Shown: positions 21,445 through 30,779 of the stretch, one piece after another
How the letters are laid out: every line of letters starts with the position of its first letter
Numbering within the stretch: the stretch's first letter is position 1
Origin: Haematococcus lacustris
Taxonomy: Eukaryota > Chlorophyta > Chlorophyceae > Chlamydomonadales > Haematococcaceae
DNA: 64,000 nucleotides
Assembly (NCBI GenBank): GCA_030144725.1
Contig: JASKMD010000030.1
Coordinates: forward strand, 3,421,896-3,485,895
Direction: 5' to 3'
The notes under the pieces: model-generated
What the model was told of the DNA's origin: nothing
The model's input: the letters and a program-made list of their open reading frames with translations, nothing else
Database searches by the model: none
Translations under genes and position numbers: made by a program

Positions 21445-21738
21445 TTAGCTTACAGCAGCTAACAAGGAGGCTTCAAAGGTGTCCTCTGGGACACCACCTG
21501 CCTCCGTGCCAAACAAGGCCTCATCCACTTCATCACTTGACTCATGCGCGCACTCTTCTTGCTTGCTCTCTTCCCCCCATAGAGATTCTCCCTCCTCCAT
21601 ATCCCCTTCTAGGTCTAGTGGCACATTAGGTGTAACGTGCAGCCTCAGAAAGGCGACGTTGGACCGTTTGAACCATATGTAACACTGAGCCGGCCGCGAG
21701 GGCACTCGAGCCGCGGGCACTGTAACAGTCGGCCACAA
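21445..21738 (-). CDS. Acidic open frame inside the hAT element
   Basis: 97-codon open frame, rich in Glu/Asp (ESKQEECAHESSDEVDEAL), near the left end of the element. It may be a distal exon of the transposase gene or chance. No family recognised. Confidence 0.25.
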   Translation of the reverse strand: MWPTVTVPAARVPSRPAQCYIWFKRSNVAFLRLHVTPNVPLDLEGDMEEGESLWGEESKQEECAHESSDEVDEALFGTEAGGVPEDTFEASLLAAVS

Positions 21739-21764
21739 GGCACCACCGTGAGAAGGCTAGGGCT

Positions 21765-21862
21765 TAGAACGGGGCCCCCTGGAATCGAACCAGTTGTCCT
21801 CACAGCTTACGCTGCTAGGCTTTACCTGCCAACTCACACTAATGCGGTGTGACCGGTATCCT
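21765..21862 (-). repeat. tRNA-like (SINE-like) segment within the hAT element
   Basis: On the minus strand there is a B-box match GGTTCGATTCC in a T-arm-like hairpin (CTGG, 7-nt loop, CCAG), with TAGTGTGAGTTGG, an approximate A box, about 45 nt upstream. A matching 5' acceptor strand is absent, so it is not a functional tRNA. It looks like a Pol III promoter-bearing retroposon fragment. Confidence 0.45.
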
Positions 21863-22036
21863 GTAGCTGCCTCGGGTTAACCGCGACAGCCCAGACGACA
21901 CTAAGGGACTACGCGGAGCGCGCCCTTACATTAGGCTGCTCAACTTCAAGTGGTAGTGCCGCTTCAGATAGAGCTGCTAGGAGCCCCGTTGCCTTCAACT
22001 TCAAGATCTCATCCATAGCACTCGCTGCATGTGCAA

Positions 22037-24117
22037 TCAAAGCCTCTTCCTTTTGGTAGCTGTGCTTGCTGGGCCCAATGAGCCTGATGCTGAGTCAACA
22101 GTGGCCAGCTTCAACCGGTTTGTGAGCCGGTGCTTGATGATGCGGTGGATGCTAAAGCCTCTCTCAACCACTGCAGTTTGCAATGGCGCGAGGAGCATGA
22201 CCTGGGCTAACTGCATCATCAATGGGAAGTGCACATATCCCACCTCCATCAACTGCACCCATGCTGCTTGCAATGTGACACTACGAGGTTGCCCTGGACA
22301 ACCCTCCACATCTCACGCTTGAAGAAAGTGAGCTGCTGGACCAAGCGAGCCACACCAGCAGTTCCTTCCACCCTAAACAACTGCTGCCTCTGACTTGCAT
22401 TGCAGAAGTGCTTGACCACCTCTTGCAGCTCTTGCTGGCCATAAGCTACCAACTCAGCGGCAACCATGCCAACATAGGAGCGTGGCACAAAGATTGCAAA
22501 ACTGTTAAGGATGCTTGAGGGAAAGCGCTGATCTAGCTCACCAAGGACAGCTTGTGCCAATGACCTAAAGGATGACTGCATGCTTGACAGTTTGACGCCC
22601 CCTACTCTTATTGAGACAAAAACACCATTGACAGCCCATGCACCAGCGCTAGAGAGTCCTCCTCATGCGAACAAAGCTGGTGCATGCTGTCAACGAAGCC
22701 CCGATGAAAAGCTGCTCTAGGGCTGCCTTGGCAATAGCCACATGAGAGGCAAGCACGTGAGGCTCTAGAGCATCACTCTGGAACAGCTTGCTTAACTGCT
22801 CAAGTGGTTGCATCATGTCATGCAACAAATGCACACCAGCAAGGGTGCGGAACTTCTGCAGCCTGATCAACAAGCTCCTGCCCACTGCCCACTCAGGGTG
22901 TAGATTGAGGAAGCGGAGGAGAGTGTGGTAGTTGGCTACAAGCACACTGACACATTGCGCCCTGCTAAACCATCTAGTGCGGTTGAAGATGGGAAACTTC
23001 AGCAGTGTGACACCCAATGGCTTGGCAAAAGCTTCCCACCTGCCCTGCCACTTGGGGGACTTGGCAAACAAAGTATGTACCCCCTTCAAGGCACTATCAA
23101 GCTGCTGCATCAGGGGGCTCACACGAAAGGCATCCCCCACCACCAGTGCTGTGCGGTGTGCAACACAATGCACACCAACCATGGAGCTGACATGTTGTTG
23201 CTGTAGTTTGGCAATGACCCCATTGTGAGCCCCCATGAAGGTGCTGGCACCATCAGAGCAGAAAGCCACAAGCTTGCCAACATCTAGGCTGAGGGTGACA
23301 GCTGTGATGTGCTCAGATGTGGCCCCCACCACTTTGACAGCGCATAAGAAAGAGGTGTGGTAGATAAAGGAGGACGGCTCCAGATAGCGCACGTAGAGGA
23401 GCAGGTGGTCCTCAATTCCCACGTCTGTGCTGCTGTCAGCTAACAAGCTGAAATAGGGGCTGGCTCGTACAGCTGCTAGCTATTGGGTGAGGAGGGTTTG
23501 GCTGATAGAGTAAAGGGCGGCATTGAAGTAACGGGTGGCACTGAAGTCATGCGGCATAGCTGGTGCCCCACTGTGAGTGGCAAACTGGAGGTGGGCTGCA
23601 AAGGACATGGCTGAATGGCCCCACAACACCATGAAGAGGGCTGCCAGCACCATGCGGCGGTAGGTGCCTTGGACCACTGTTGTTGTTGCAGCCTTCACAG
23701 CTGCTTTGATAGAGCCGGCACCCCCCCCCAGCACGCTGTGCCATGCCGATGGCTTCTGAGTGGGCCTTGCTCTTGGCGTGTTGGGCCAGCTCCGCCTCAC
23801 ACGTCACAGCCCCACCACCACCACTCGCCTTAGCGAATAGGGATGAGTTGGGCTTGTGCTCCAAGCAAGTGGAGCAGTGGGCTTGGGGGGTGCCTTTCTC
23901 GTTGCATCCGCCACTGAACCTGCACCATGCATTACTTCGCTTGCAACTCCTTCTGCTTAGCCTCAGTCATTGCGGTCTTGTGGCCTCTGCGGATGCTGGA
24001 AGGTGCTGGCTCTTTGTCAATGAGAATAGGATCGTCTGGGCTAAGGCTGTCCACTGGCTGCGGGGTGGACGGAGCCGAAGAGGCTGGGCTGGAAGGGGAT
24101 GGGCTTGGTGGGCGCAT
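22037..24117 (-). pseudogene. hAT transposase (ZNF862/TTF-finger type), disrupted
   Basis: Transposase of the surrounding element. The N-terminal part has a BED/TTF-like zinc finger, with Cys residues near CSTCLEHKPN and CEAELAQHAKSKAH. The core contains VAFCSDGASTFMGAHNGV and VHCVAHRTALVVGDAF, typical of DUF4371/ZNF862-like hAT proteins. The C-terminus has PLQTAVVERGFSIHRIIKHR, the dimerisation region. The core frame is broken by an in-frame TAG at 23480-23482. Two frame changes, or an unrecognised intron, lie around 22310-22650. The element as sequenced therefore probably does not make full-length transposase. Confidence 0.75.
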
Positions 24118-24508
24118 TGGGCTGACAAGGCCGGTTTCGTCGGGGAAGGTGGGATTGCGGGCTGCGTGGTCTGCGCGGTTTAAGGAGTTAACATGAAGAT
24201 AACATGTGAACGCGGAGATGTCAACGTCGAAGATGTCAACGATACGATACGATGCGCAGCCGTGAGTTAGGTTTGAGATGGCAGAATTGTACGGGCGCCA
24301 CTAAGAATAACAGGCGCCCGTAGATAGCCCGTGAACTCCCCCCCGTAACCAAAATTTTGAAAATCACGGGCCCCCGTACTGGGCCTTCGGCCCAGTTACG
24401 GGGGCCTTCGCCAAAATGGGTCAAAAGTACGGGCCCCGTACGGGGGGTCGAACCCTGGTCCCGGTGTCCTGACATGCAGGATGGACACCCCGCAGCTGGA
24501 GCTGCATT

Positions 24509-24677
24509 TGTTACGTGACCATGCTGAGTAAAGTAGTATGCGGATCTGAGATCTCTACTCCCATGTGAGAAAGTGTTAGTGGTGAGGTGTTCTGAGGCTG
24601 GGTCCGATTCCCAGGTAGATGGACTACGCCCTGATCTACGACGGATACCTCAGAACACTATAGCCGCTAACGCAACA
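24509..24677 (+). repeat. 5' LTR of the chromovirus
   Basis: Identical by eye to 30343-30511. Contains CTGGGTCCGATTCCCAG, a small perfect-stem hairpin resembling a tRNA T-arm, which may be regulatory or chance. Confidence 0.93.
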
Positions 24678-24971
24678 GTGGTTTCCGACCGATGCCCTGA
24701 GCCGGACTGGGTGTGTTTAAGCCGAGCGAAAGAGAGCGTCCTGGTTGGCGTGTGGAAGCGTGGTTGTATTGAAGCGACTGTAGTGCGCCAGTTCTGGGGA
24801 GTGTTTGTAAAAGTCGCGAGGCGACGGCGGAGTGCGGACGCTGAGTGGCTAGTGAGCCTGCGAGAACTGAGAGCCTGAGTGGCTAGTGAGCCTGCGAGAA
24901 CTGAGAGCCTGAGTGGCTAGTGAGCCTGTGTGGCTAGTGAGCCTGCGTGCGGAAGACTTTTGTGCGGTACA
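24678..24971 (+). other. Chromovirus leader with tandem repeats
   Basis: Untranslated leader between the LTR and gag. From about 24840 to 24955 it has units of about 34 bp (GAGTGGCTAGTGAGCCTGCG followed by AGAACTGAGAGCCT), two full and two shortened. Such repeats often vary in number between copies. Confidence 0.7.
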
Positions 24972-26264
24972 ATGACCCAGTCGGCTGAGGGAGATTCTGC
25001 GAGAGCGGCGAGGGAAGGGGGCAATAGTCCGGATGAGTTGCAAAGGACTGTGGAGGCCTTGCAAGCCCAGTTGGCTGCGAAGGAGAGGGAGTTGCGTGAA
25101 ACCCAGGAGCGCGAGAAGCGCGGTAGTGGCCCAGGAAGTAGTGGGCGTGAGGCGGTTGAGCGCCGTGAGGCACATTCTGGAAGCGCGCCCGGAGGTGGTG
25201 CAAGTCAGCATGGAGCGCTTGCAAACCTTGGCGGAGCTGGCCTGGGAGAGGCAAGTGGTCGGTCGCTGCCAGGAGCACCAGCGGCACAGCATGTGGTCAG
25301 AACAAACGTGAGCCTGCCTGAGGCCTGGAAGATTGATGATGTGCTGCGAAACAGGGACTTTGAGTCTTATTTCTGGCTTGTGGGTCAGTGGTGCCGTGCC
25401 ACGCAGCAGCCATTGGTGGCGGGAGTGTTGCAGGCCGTGAGTGGTGATCTGAAAGCTGCTGTGGTACAGCTGGTGAGCAGCTACAGGCAGCAGGGCAAAA
25501 ATCTCAGTGACGCGGAGCTGGAGGCCTGGCTGAGGAGGGCTACTGGGTGTACGGACCAGAATAACGAGGCTGACTTGATGCAGAAGCTGGTGGATCGGGA
25601 GTATCACCAGAAGGGAGCAGAGTTGATGAACTATTGTTTGCAGTTCAGCCTTCTAGCCATGCGCTTGCATCGTTTGCCCCAGGACCTGCTGTGCATGTAC
25701 TTCATCGCTGGACTGAAACCTGAGCTGAAGCGAGAGTGTGCGACTATGCCCGATGGGAAGCGATGGGAATCGCTGGACGCTCTGCTTGCTTTTGCACGTG
25801 GGCGTGATGTTGCTGCGCGAGCTGCCAAAACTTCTGTGCGTGCTGTCACTGCGCCATTGGCTTCATCCCTGCCTGACGACGAGGAGTTTGATGGTGGGCC
25901 TAGTGTGGCCGTGTTTGCGGGGCGAGGGCGCAGCCTCAAGGGGCGGAGCGATGTGCGCTCAAGAAGCCGTTCTGCTGATGGTGGGCGTACCTTGCAGGGT
26001 CGTTTGAATGAGCGACTGGACCGGTTCCAGCCGGCGGACCTGCGGCGTCGTGACGAGGGGCGAGGGCAGAACAGAGGCAGGAGCCCAAGCCGGGACCCAC
26101 GTCATGTGTCGTTCGCTGATGACCGAGACCGTGCTAAGAGGCACAAGGGGTCCAGCCAGGATCGTGAGACGTGCTACGAGTGTGGAGGGCAGGGCCATTT
26201 TGCCAAGGACTGTGCTAACAAGCGACACCGTGGTGGCCGTGCAGTTTACAGTGATGACCAATAG
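24972..26264 (+). CDS. gag: Gag polyprotein of the chromovirus
   Basis: Structural protein forming the retrotransposon particle. ATG 24972 (MTQSAEGDSARAARE) is the first ATG after the leader. It starts with a coiled-coil segment (LQRTVEALQAQLAAKERELR), then the retrotransposon gag domain (SYFWLVGQWCRATQQPL; DREYHQKGAELMNYCLQFSL), an Arg/Ser-rich basic region, and one CCHC zinc knuckle near residue 400 (CYECGGQGHFAKDC) that binds the element's RNA. It ends in TAG 26262-26264. The pol frame continues in the same frame without another stop. Confidence 0.92.
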   Translation: MTQSAEGDSARAAREGGNSPDELQRTVEALQAQLAAKERELRETQEREKRGSGPGSSGREAVERREAHSGSAPGGGASQHGALANLGGAGLGEASGRSLPGAPAAQHVVRTNVSLPEAWKIDDVLRNRDFESYFWLVGQWCRATQQPLVAGVLQAVSGDLKAAVVQLVSSYRQQGKNLSDAELEAWLRRATGCTDQNNEADLMQKLVDREYHQKGAELMNYCLQFSLLAMRLHRLPQDLLCMYFIAGLKPELKRECATMPDGKRWESLDALLAFARGRDVAARAAKTSVRAVTAPLASSLPDDEEFDGGPSVAVFAGRGRSLKGRSDVRSRSRSADGGRTLQGRLNERLDRFQPADLRRRDEGRGQNRGRSPSRDPRHVSFADDRDRAKRHKGSSQDRETCYECGGQGHFAKDCANKRHRGGRAVYSDDQ

Positions 26265-29200
26265 GGAGTTGCCTGGTGGGAACGAGGTGCAGACCTGCCA
26301 GGACCGCCTTTGCATGAGCCTATACCTGTGTTTGATGAGAGGTCAACATGTAAGAAGCTCATCTTGGCTACCGCACCGAATGGGACTCTCAATGACAAGG
26401 CTGAAACGCTACAGCTACCCTTCATGTATGTGGGCCGCTTTGGAGGCAGGACATGCAACATTATGATGGACACTGGCGCTACCTTCAGCATCATCAGTGA
26501 TCAGTGGCTGCAAAAGCACAAGATAGCCCCATCTGATGCTACGTTGGAGAAGGAAGCCATGAGGCCAACACCAGTGTTGACTGCCAACAATGAGCGTGTG
26601 GTGCTAAATGAGAAGAGGACAGGCCTGCTGGAGATTCAGAAGAGCAAGACCATCGTAATGGCCAGAGTCATGCCCAGAGTAATTGAAGGTGTCGACTTAA
26701 TTCTGGGATCGGACTGGCTGTTCGCCAACGACGTGGTGATGAAACCGAAGCACGGGGTGTGCACGTTGCTGTCGCCTGAGGGCAAACCTGTGAACCTGCT
26801 GGCACTTCGCTCGAAACACCTGCCATCTTTCGAAGCCGTAGCTCAGGCTGCTGTAGCCTCAGGAGGGCTAGTCGAGCCAGCGGAACCGCTCAGCGTGGGA
26901 CAGACGGCGAGGCTGCTCCGCAAGGGATGCCGCAGCTTGCTGCTGTTGGTGCAGCCTGGCAGTGAAAGTGACACAGATGGCTGGCACAAGGGGAGCCTGG
27001 CTGCTGCAGTGGCAGGCTGCAAGGAGAGTAGTGAAAAGGATAGACCTGAGCTGGTCACAGATGCAGAGCTGCAAGCTGTGCTAGATGAGTACTCTGATGT
27101 GTTCCAGGACATGCCACCAGGTCTACCCCCAGACAGGGGTGTAGGGCACACCATCAGGATGGAGTCTGATGCTCCGCCACCATACAAACGGCCATACAAG
27201 CTGAGCCCCAGGGAGGAGGCTGAGGTCAAGAGACAAGTGTCAGAGCTGCAGGCCAGGGGGCTGATAGAGCCCAGCAGTAGCCCCTATGGAGCCCCTGTGT
27301 TGTTTGTGGAGAAGAAGGACGGCTCGCTAAGGATGTGTATTGACTACAGAGCACTAAACAAACTGACGGTGAAAGACAGATACCCCTTGCCAAGGATTGA
27401 TGACCTCTTTGACAAGCTGGCTGGCAAGAAGGTGTTCAGCTCCCTTGATCTTCAGTCTGGGTACCATCAAATCAGGATCACAGAGGCGGACCGGCCCAAG
27501 ACAGCATTCCTGACGCCCATGGGGCAGTTCCAGTTTAAAGTGTTGTGCTTTGGGCTTACAAACGCTCCTGCTACTTTCCAACGAGTCATGAACAACGTGT
27601 TTCGACCTCTGATCAACAAGTCTGTGCTGGTTTACATTGATGACATCCTGGTCATGAGCAATTCTGCTGAGGAGCATGTGCGACATCTGAAAGAGGTGCT
27701 GGAGCTCATGAGGCAGCACAAGCTCTACGCCAAACGATCAAAGTGCGAGTTCAACAAAACAGAGCTGGCGTTCCTCGGCCACATTGTGGGCGAACATGGC
27801 ATTGCAGTCGACCCAGCAAAAGTGAAAGTGGTCCGGGAGTGGCACGTTCCGCGCAACCTAAAGGATCTGCAGGCCTTTTTGGGGTTGGCGAACTATTTTC
27901 GGCGCTTCATTCCTAACTTCAGCGCTATCGCCGCGCCACTGACCGACCTGACCAGCAAGACGGCTGCGGCACAGTTCGACTGGCAAAAGTTTGGGGACGC
28001 ACAAATGAAAGCATTTAATGGCCTGAAAGACGCTCTGTGCTCTGCTCCTGTGTTGGCGCTGCCTGACTTCACAAAGCCCTTTGTGGTGTGCACTGACGCG
28101 TCGCTGGTGGGCACTGGAGCAGTGCTGCTGCAAGAAGGCAGACCCATTGCTTACACGAGTAAAAAGTTGTCACCACCAGAAACAAGGTACTCTACAGGAG
28201 ACCAGGAGCTGCTGGCTATCATAAGGGCTGTAAGGGAATGGCGGTGCTACCTGGACGGAGCCGTAGATGTTACAATACAAACGGATCACAACCCTTTAAT
28301 CTACCTACAAACGCAAGCGAACCTGTCAAGGCGGCAGACACGGTGGATGGAGGAGTTGTCCCGTTACAAGTATGAGATCAAATACCACCCTGGTGCGGAG
28401 AATGTGGCTGACCCCATCAGCCGCAACCCGGCGCTAACCATGCCTGACACAGAGAGCTGCCCGGTGCTACTGCTGGTGCCAGGACGTGAAGGTGCAGTGC
28501 TGGCTGCCACCACCCGCCGCACAGCAGCTGAGCTCCGCAAGGTGGCTGAGAGAGAGCAGGCTGTGGCCAGGGAGAAGGCCTATGAGGCTGGCAAGCTGAC
28601 CCCGCCTGCTGACATGGCTGCCGACACGCCTAGAGGGCTGCAGCCAGGTGGGGGGGAAGCCCTGCGGCAGGACACACAGCAACAAGAGGCCAGTGACGGG
28701 TCAGACCCCACGACGCTGCTGCAAGCAGTCAAGCAGGCCTACGGGGCAGACAAGCGGTTTGCTGATGGTGCCTTCACCTCAAAGCTACACCGGTTGGAGG
28801 GGCTGTGGCTAACAGAGCGTGGCCAGGTGGTGGTGCCTAATGATGAGAAGCTGAGGAGGAGAGTGATACACACCATGCACGATGCCAAGTCTGCGGGTCA
28901 CTTGGGCATGACGAAGACCCTGGAGCAAGTGACACGCTACTTTGACTGGCAGGGTGTTTCAGAGGCTGTCAAGCACTATGTACGCACCTGCCACTCGTGC
29001 CAACTGAACAAGTCCAGCGCCCAGAAGCCGGCAGGCAAGCTGCAGCCGCTGCCCATCCCCTTAAGGCCTTGGGGCGCCGTGTCGCTGGACCTCATTGTGA
29101 AGCTACCTGCAAGCGGACCAGCCAAGTATGATTCGATTCTAGTGATTGTGGACAGGCTGACCAAGATGGTGCACTTGGCCAGGACTTGGGAGCGCATGAC

Positions 29201-30215
29201 TGCAGTGCAATACGCCAAGCTCTTTGTTGACAACGTGTTTCGGCTACATGGCTGGCCAGACAGCATTGTGAGCGACAGAGGACCAAACCTGAACAACAAC
29301 AGGTTCTTTATTGAGCTGGCGGCGCTGCTCCAAGTGGACCTGGACCTATCCAGTGCTTACCATCCTCAGACGGACGGCCAAACAGAACGCATGAATCGGG
29401 TGATAGAGGAGATGTTGCGGCACTACATCAGGCCCGACCAGAAGGACTGGGCTGAGCACTTACCCCTCGTCGAATTCGCCATCAACAACGCCTGGCAGGA
29501 GTCCACCCGTTGCACGCCTTTCTACCTTAACTATGGCTACCATCCGCGAGTGGCTGAGCTGCTGGACCTGCCCCAGAAAGTGCCGCAGGCGCACGGGTTC
29601 GTGGCCAATGCGAGGCAGGCGGTGGAGCAGGCCAGGCAATGCCTAGCCCGAGCGCAGAAGCGCATGAAGGCCTATCAGGATACTAAGCGGCGTGACGCGG
29701 TGTTTGAACCTGGCGACATGGTGTTGTTGAGCACACAAAACATGAGGGGCAGAGTGGGCCAACCTGGTGCCAGAAAGCTGAAGCCACGCTATGTCGGTCC
29801 CTTCCGAGTTGAATACATGGTGGGCAGAGCAGCAGTGAAGCTGGACCTGCCTGAGGAGTGGTCCCGGATCCACAACGTGTTCCATGTGTCCCTAGTGAAG
29901 CCTTACAGGACCTACGATGCCTCCGACCAGGTGCCTGGGCATGCGGGTCCACCCCCACTGCAGTGGCTAGATGGGGAGCCAGAGTACAAGGTGGAGAAGG
30001 TGGTGGGTCACCGGCTGGCTAAGAGCCAAGGCAAGCGGGGTGGCAAGCCCAAGAAGAGGCAGTGGGAGTTCCTGGTTAAGTGGCAGGGCCATGGGGACGA
30101 GCACAACACGTGGGAGTCCCGGTCACAGCTGGTGGGATGCCAGGAGTTGTTGACTGCATATCTGCAGAAGCTCGGTTTGGAGGCTGATATGGTCGAGGCT
30201 GAGGCGGTGGGCTGA
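26265..30215 (+). CDS. pol: Pol polyprotein of the chromovirus (PR-RT-RNase H-IN-chromodomain)
   Basis: Open from directly after the gag TAG, in the same frame, to 30215. Order with approximate residue from 26310: aspartic protease DTGA (52), reverse transcriptase with YIDD (441), RNase H starting CTDASLVGTGA (593), integrase zinc finger HLGMTK...CHSC (855-895), integrase core with DLI, SDRGPN and a Glu in QTERMNRVIEE (925-1030), and a C-terminal chromodomain (EYKVEKVVGH...FLVKWQGHGDEHNTWE, 1223-1290) that marks it as a chromovirus. All catalytic residues are present. No good ATG lies near the start, so expression as a gag-pol fusion by TAG readthrough is likely. Confidence 0.93.
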   Translation, partial: GVAWWERGADLPGPPLHEPIPVFDERSTCKKLILATAPNGTLNDKAETLQLPFMYVGRFGGRTCNIMMDTGATFSIISDQWLQKHKIAPSDATLEKEAMRPTPVLTANNERVVLNEKRTGLLEIQKSKTIVMARVMPRVIEGVDLILGSDWLFANDVVMKPKHGVCTLLSPEGKPVNLLALRSKHLPSFEAVAQAAVASGGLVEPAEPLSVGQTARLLRKGCRSLLLLVQPGSESDTDGWHKGSLAAAVAGCKESSEKDRPELVTDAELQAVLDEYSDVFQDMPPGLPPDRGVGHTIRMESDAPPPYKRPYKLSPREEAEVKRQVSELQARGLIEPSSSPYGAPVLFVEKKDGSLRMCIDYRALNKLTVKDRYPLPRIDDLFDKLAGKKVFSSLDLQSGYHQIRITEADRPKTAFLTPMGQFQFKVLCFGLTNAPATFQRVMNNVFRPLINKSVLVYIDDILVMSNSAEEHVRHLKEVLELMRQHKLYAKRSKCEFNKTELAFLGHIVGEHGIAVDPAKVKVVREWHVPRNLKDLQAFLGLANYFRRFIPNFSAIAAPLTDLTSKTAAAQFDWQKFGDAQMKAFNGLKDALCSAPVLALPDFTKPFVVCTDASLVGTGAVLLQEGRPIAYTSKKLSPPETRYSTGDQELLAIIRAVREWRCYLDGAVDVTIQTDHNPLIYLQTQANLSRRQTRWMEELSRYKYEIKYHPGAENVADPISRNPALTMPDTESCPVLLLVPGREGAVLAATTRRTAAELRKVAEREQAVAREKAYEAGKLTPPADMAADTPRGLQPGGGEALRQDTQQQEASDGSDPTTLLQAVKQAYGADKRFADGAFTSKLHRLEGLWLTERGQVVVPNDEKLRRRVIHTMHDAKSAGHLGMTKTLEQVTRYFDWQGVSEAVKHYVRTCHSCQLNKSSAQKPAGKLQPLPIPLRPWGAVSLDLIVKLPASGPAKYDSILVIVDRLTKMVHLARTWERMTAVQYAKLFVDNVFRLHGWPDSIVSDRGPNLNNNRFFIELAALLQVDLDLSSAYHPQTDGQTERMNRVIEEMLRHYIRPDQKDWAEHLPLVEFAINNAWQESTRCTPFYLNYGYHPRVAELLDLPQKVPQAHGFVANARQAVEQARQCLARAQKRMKAYQDTKRRDAVFEPGDMVLLSTQNMRGRVGQPGARKLKPRYVGPFRVEYMVGRAAVKLDLPEEWSRIHNVFHVSLVKPYRTYDASDQVPGHAGPPPLQWLDGEPEYKVEKVVGHRLAKSQGKRGGKPKKRQWEFLVKWQGHGDEHNTWESRSQLVGCQELLTAYLQKLGLEADMVEAEAVG

Positions 30216-30342
30216 TGTGAGGAGGCCATGGAAGGAACTCAGACACCTAGCGCTAGTGTGGGCGCGAGTGACGGCACAATGTGCCTGAGCGGGGCAACAC
30301 CACGGTGGTCAGCTGAGTGCAGCTGAGCCAGGTGGGGGGGAA

Positions 30343-30511
30343 TGTTACGTGACCATGCTGAGTAAAGTAGTATGCGGATCTGAGATCTCTACTCCCATGT
30401 GAGAAAGTGTTAGTGGTGAGGTGTTCTGAGGCTGGGTCCGATTCCCAGGTAGATGGACTACGCCCTGATCTACGACGGATACCTCAGAACACTATAGCCG
30501 CTAACGCAACA
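30343..30511 (+). repeat. 3' LTR of the chromovirus
   Basis: Identical by eye to the 5' LTR, preceded by the polypurine tract and followed by target duplication GCATT. Confidence 0.93.
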
Positions 30512-30633
30512 GCATTCGCCGGCGCCATCCCTCACGACTTCATTCACCACTTGATGGACCCCTCCAATGATCACCAACACACCGCTGCCGAGCCAGTGGA
30601 GCACATGATGCTGGAGCTATGACCCTGTGTGCC

Positions 30634-30761
30634 AGGCAAACAAAACTTACTCAACTCGGAACGACATGTTTGACTATGGGTAGTCTCACTCAGCTACTCC
30701 ATTAAAGTTGAAGCATCCTCAGTCGCACCCTTGATGACTACAAACCCCACCCCAATGGCAC
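30634..30761 (+). repeat. Dispersed repeat R1, copy 2
   Basis: Begins 12 bp after the split host gene's stop with AGGCAAACAAAACT and ends ATGGCAC. Similar to 17769-17896 and, inverted, to 59092-59200. Confidence 0.75.
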
Positions 30762-30779
30762 TGTTTCCCCCTAGAGACC

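Larger units (their letters stand above)
21313..24457 (-). mobile_element. hAT DNA transposon with 8-bp target-site duplication
   Basis: Complete element of 3145 bp. Terminal inverted repeats are CAGGGTTCGAC (21313-21323) and GTCGAACCCTG (24447-24457). The exact 8-bp duplication GTCCCGGT flanks it at 21305-21312 and 24458-24465, as hAT transposases produce. Subterminal parts are rich in short palindromes of CCCGTAC/GGGCCTTCGGCCC type near the right end. It sits in an intron of the split host gene. Confidence 0.9.
24509..30511 (+). mobile_element. Ty3/gypsy chromovirus LTR retrotransposon, complete
   Basis: 6003 bp bounded by two LTRs of 169 bp (24509-24677 and 30343-30511) that look identical and start TG and end CA. 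The 5-bp target duplication GCATT flanks it (24504-24508 and 30512-30516). The primer-binding region follows the left LTR (GTGGTTTCCGACCG), and a purine tract GGTGGGGGGGAA precedes the right LTR. Identical LTRs indicate recent insertion, here into the last exon of a host gene. Confidence 0.95.
20806..30622 (+). pseudogene. Small host gene interrupted by a hAT element and a Ty3 element
   Basis: Three exons fit together. Exon 1 (20806-20958) starts MSMHSKETRSPLSALLQSQG and ends ...KEALK before GTAAGG. Exon 2 (21163-21210) reads DHPEVNRFMEWRKLHQ between AG and GTATGT. Exon 3 starts at 24480 after TGCAG with DGHPAAGAA, is cut at 24508, and continues at 30517 as FAGAIPHDFIHHLMDPSN to TGA 30620-30622. 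All joins are phase 0. The intron holds a complete hAT element and exon 3 holds a complete chromovirus, so the normal C-terminus of this roughly 110-residue protein cannot be made unless the insert is spliced out. The family is not recognised. Identical LTRs mean the exon break is recent. Confidence 0.62.

Noticed and set aside
21765..21862. Functional tRNA gene on the minus strand
   Set aside because: The T-arm and B box are good, but no 5' acceptor strand pairs with the 3' end and the anticodon arm is not convincing.
24573..24878. 101-codon frame across LTR and leader of the chromovirus
   Set aside because: It lies in the LTR and primer-binding region and has no gag features.
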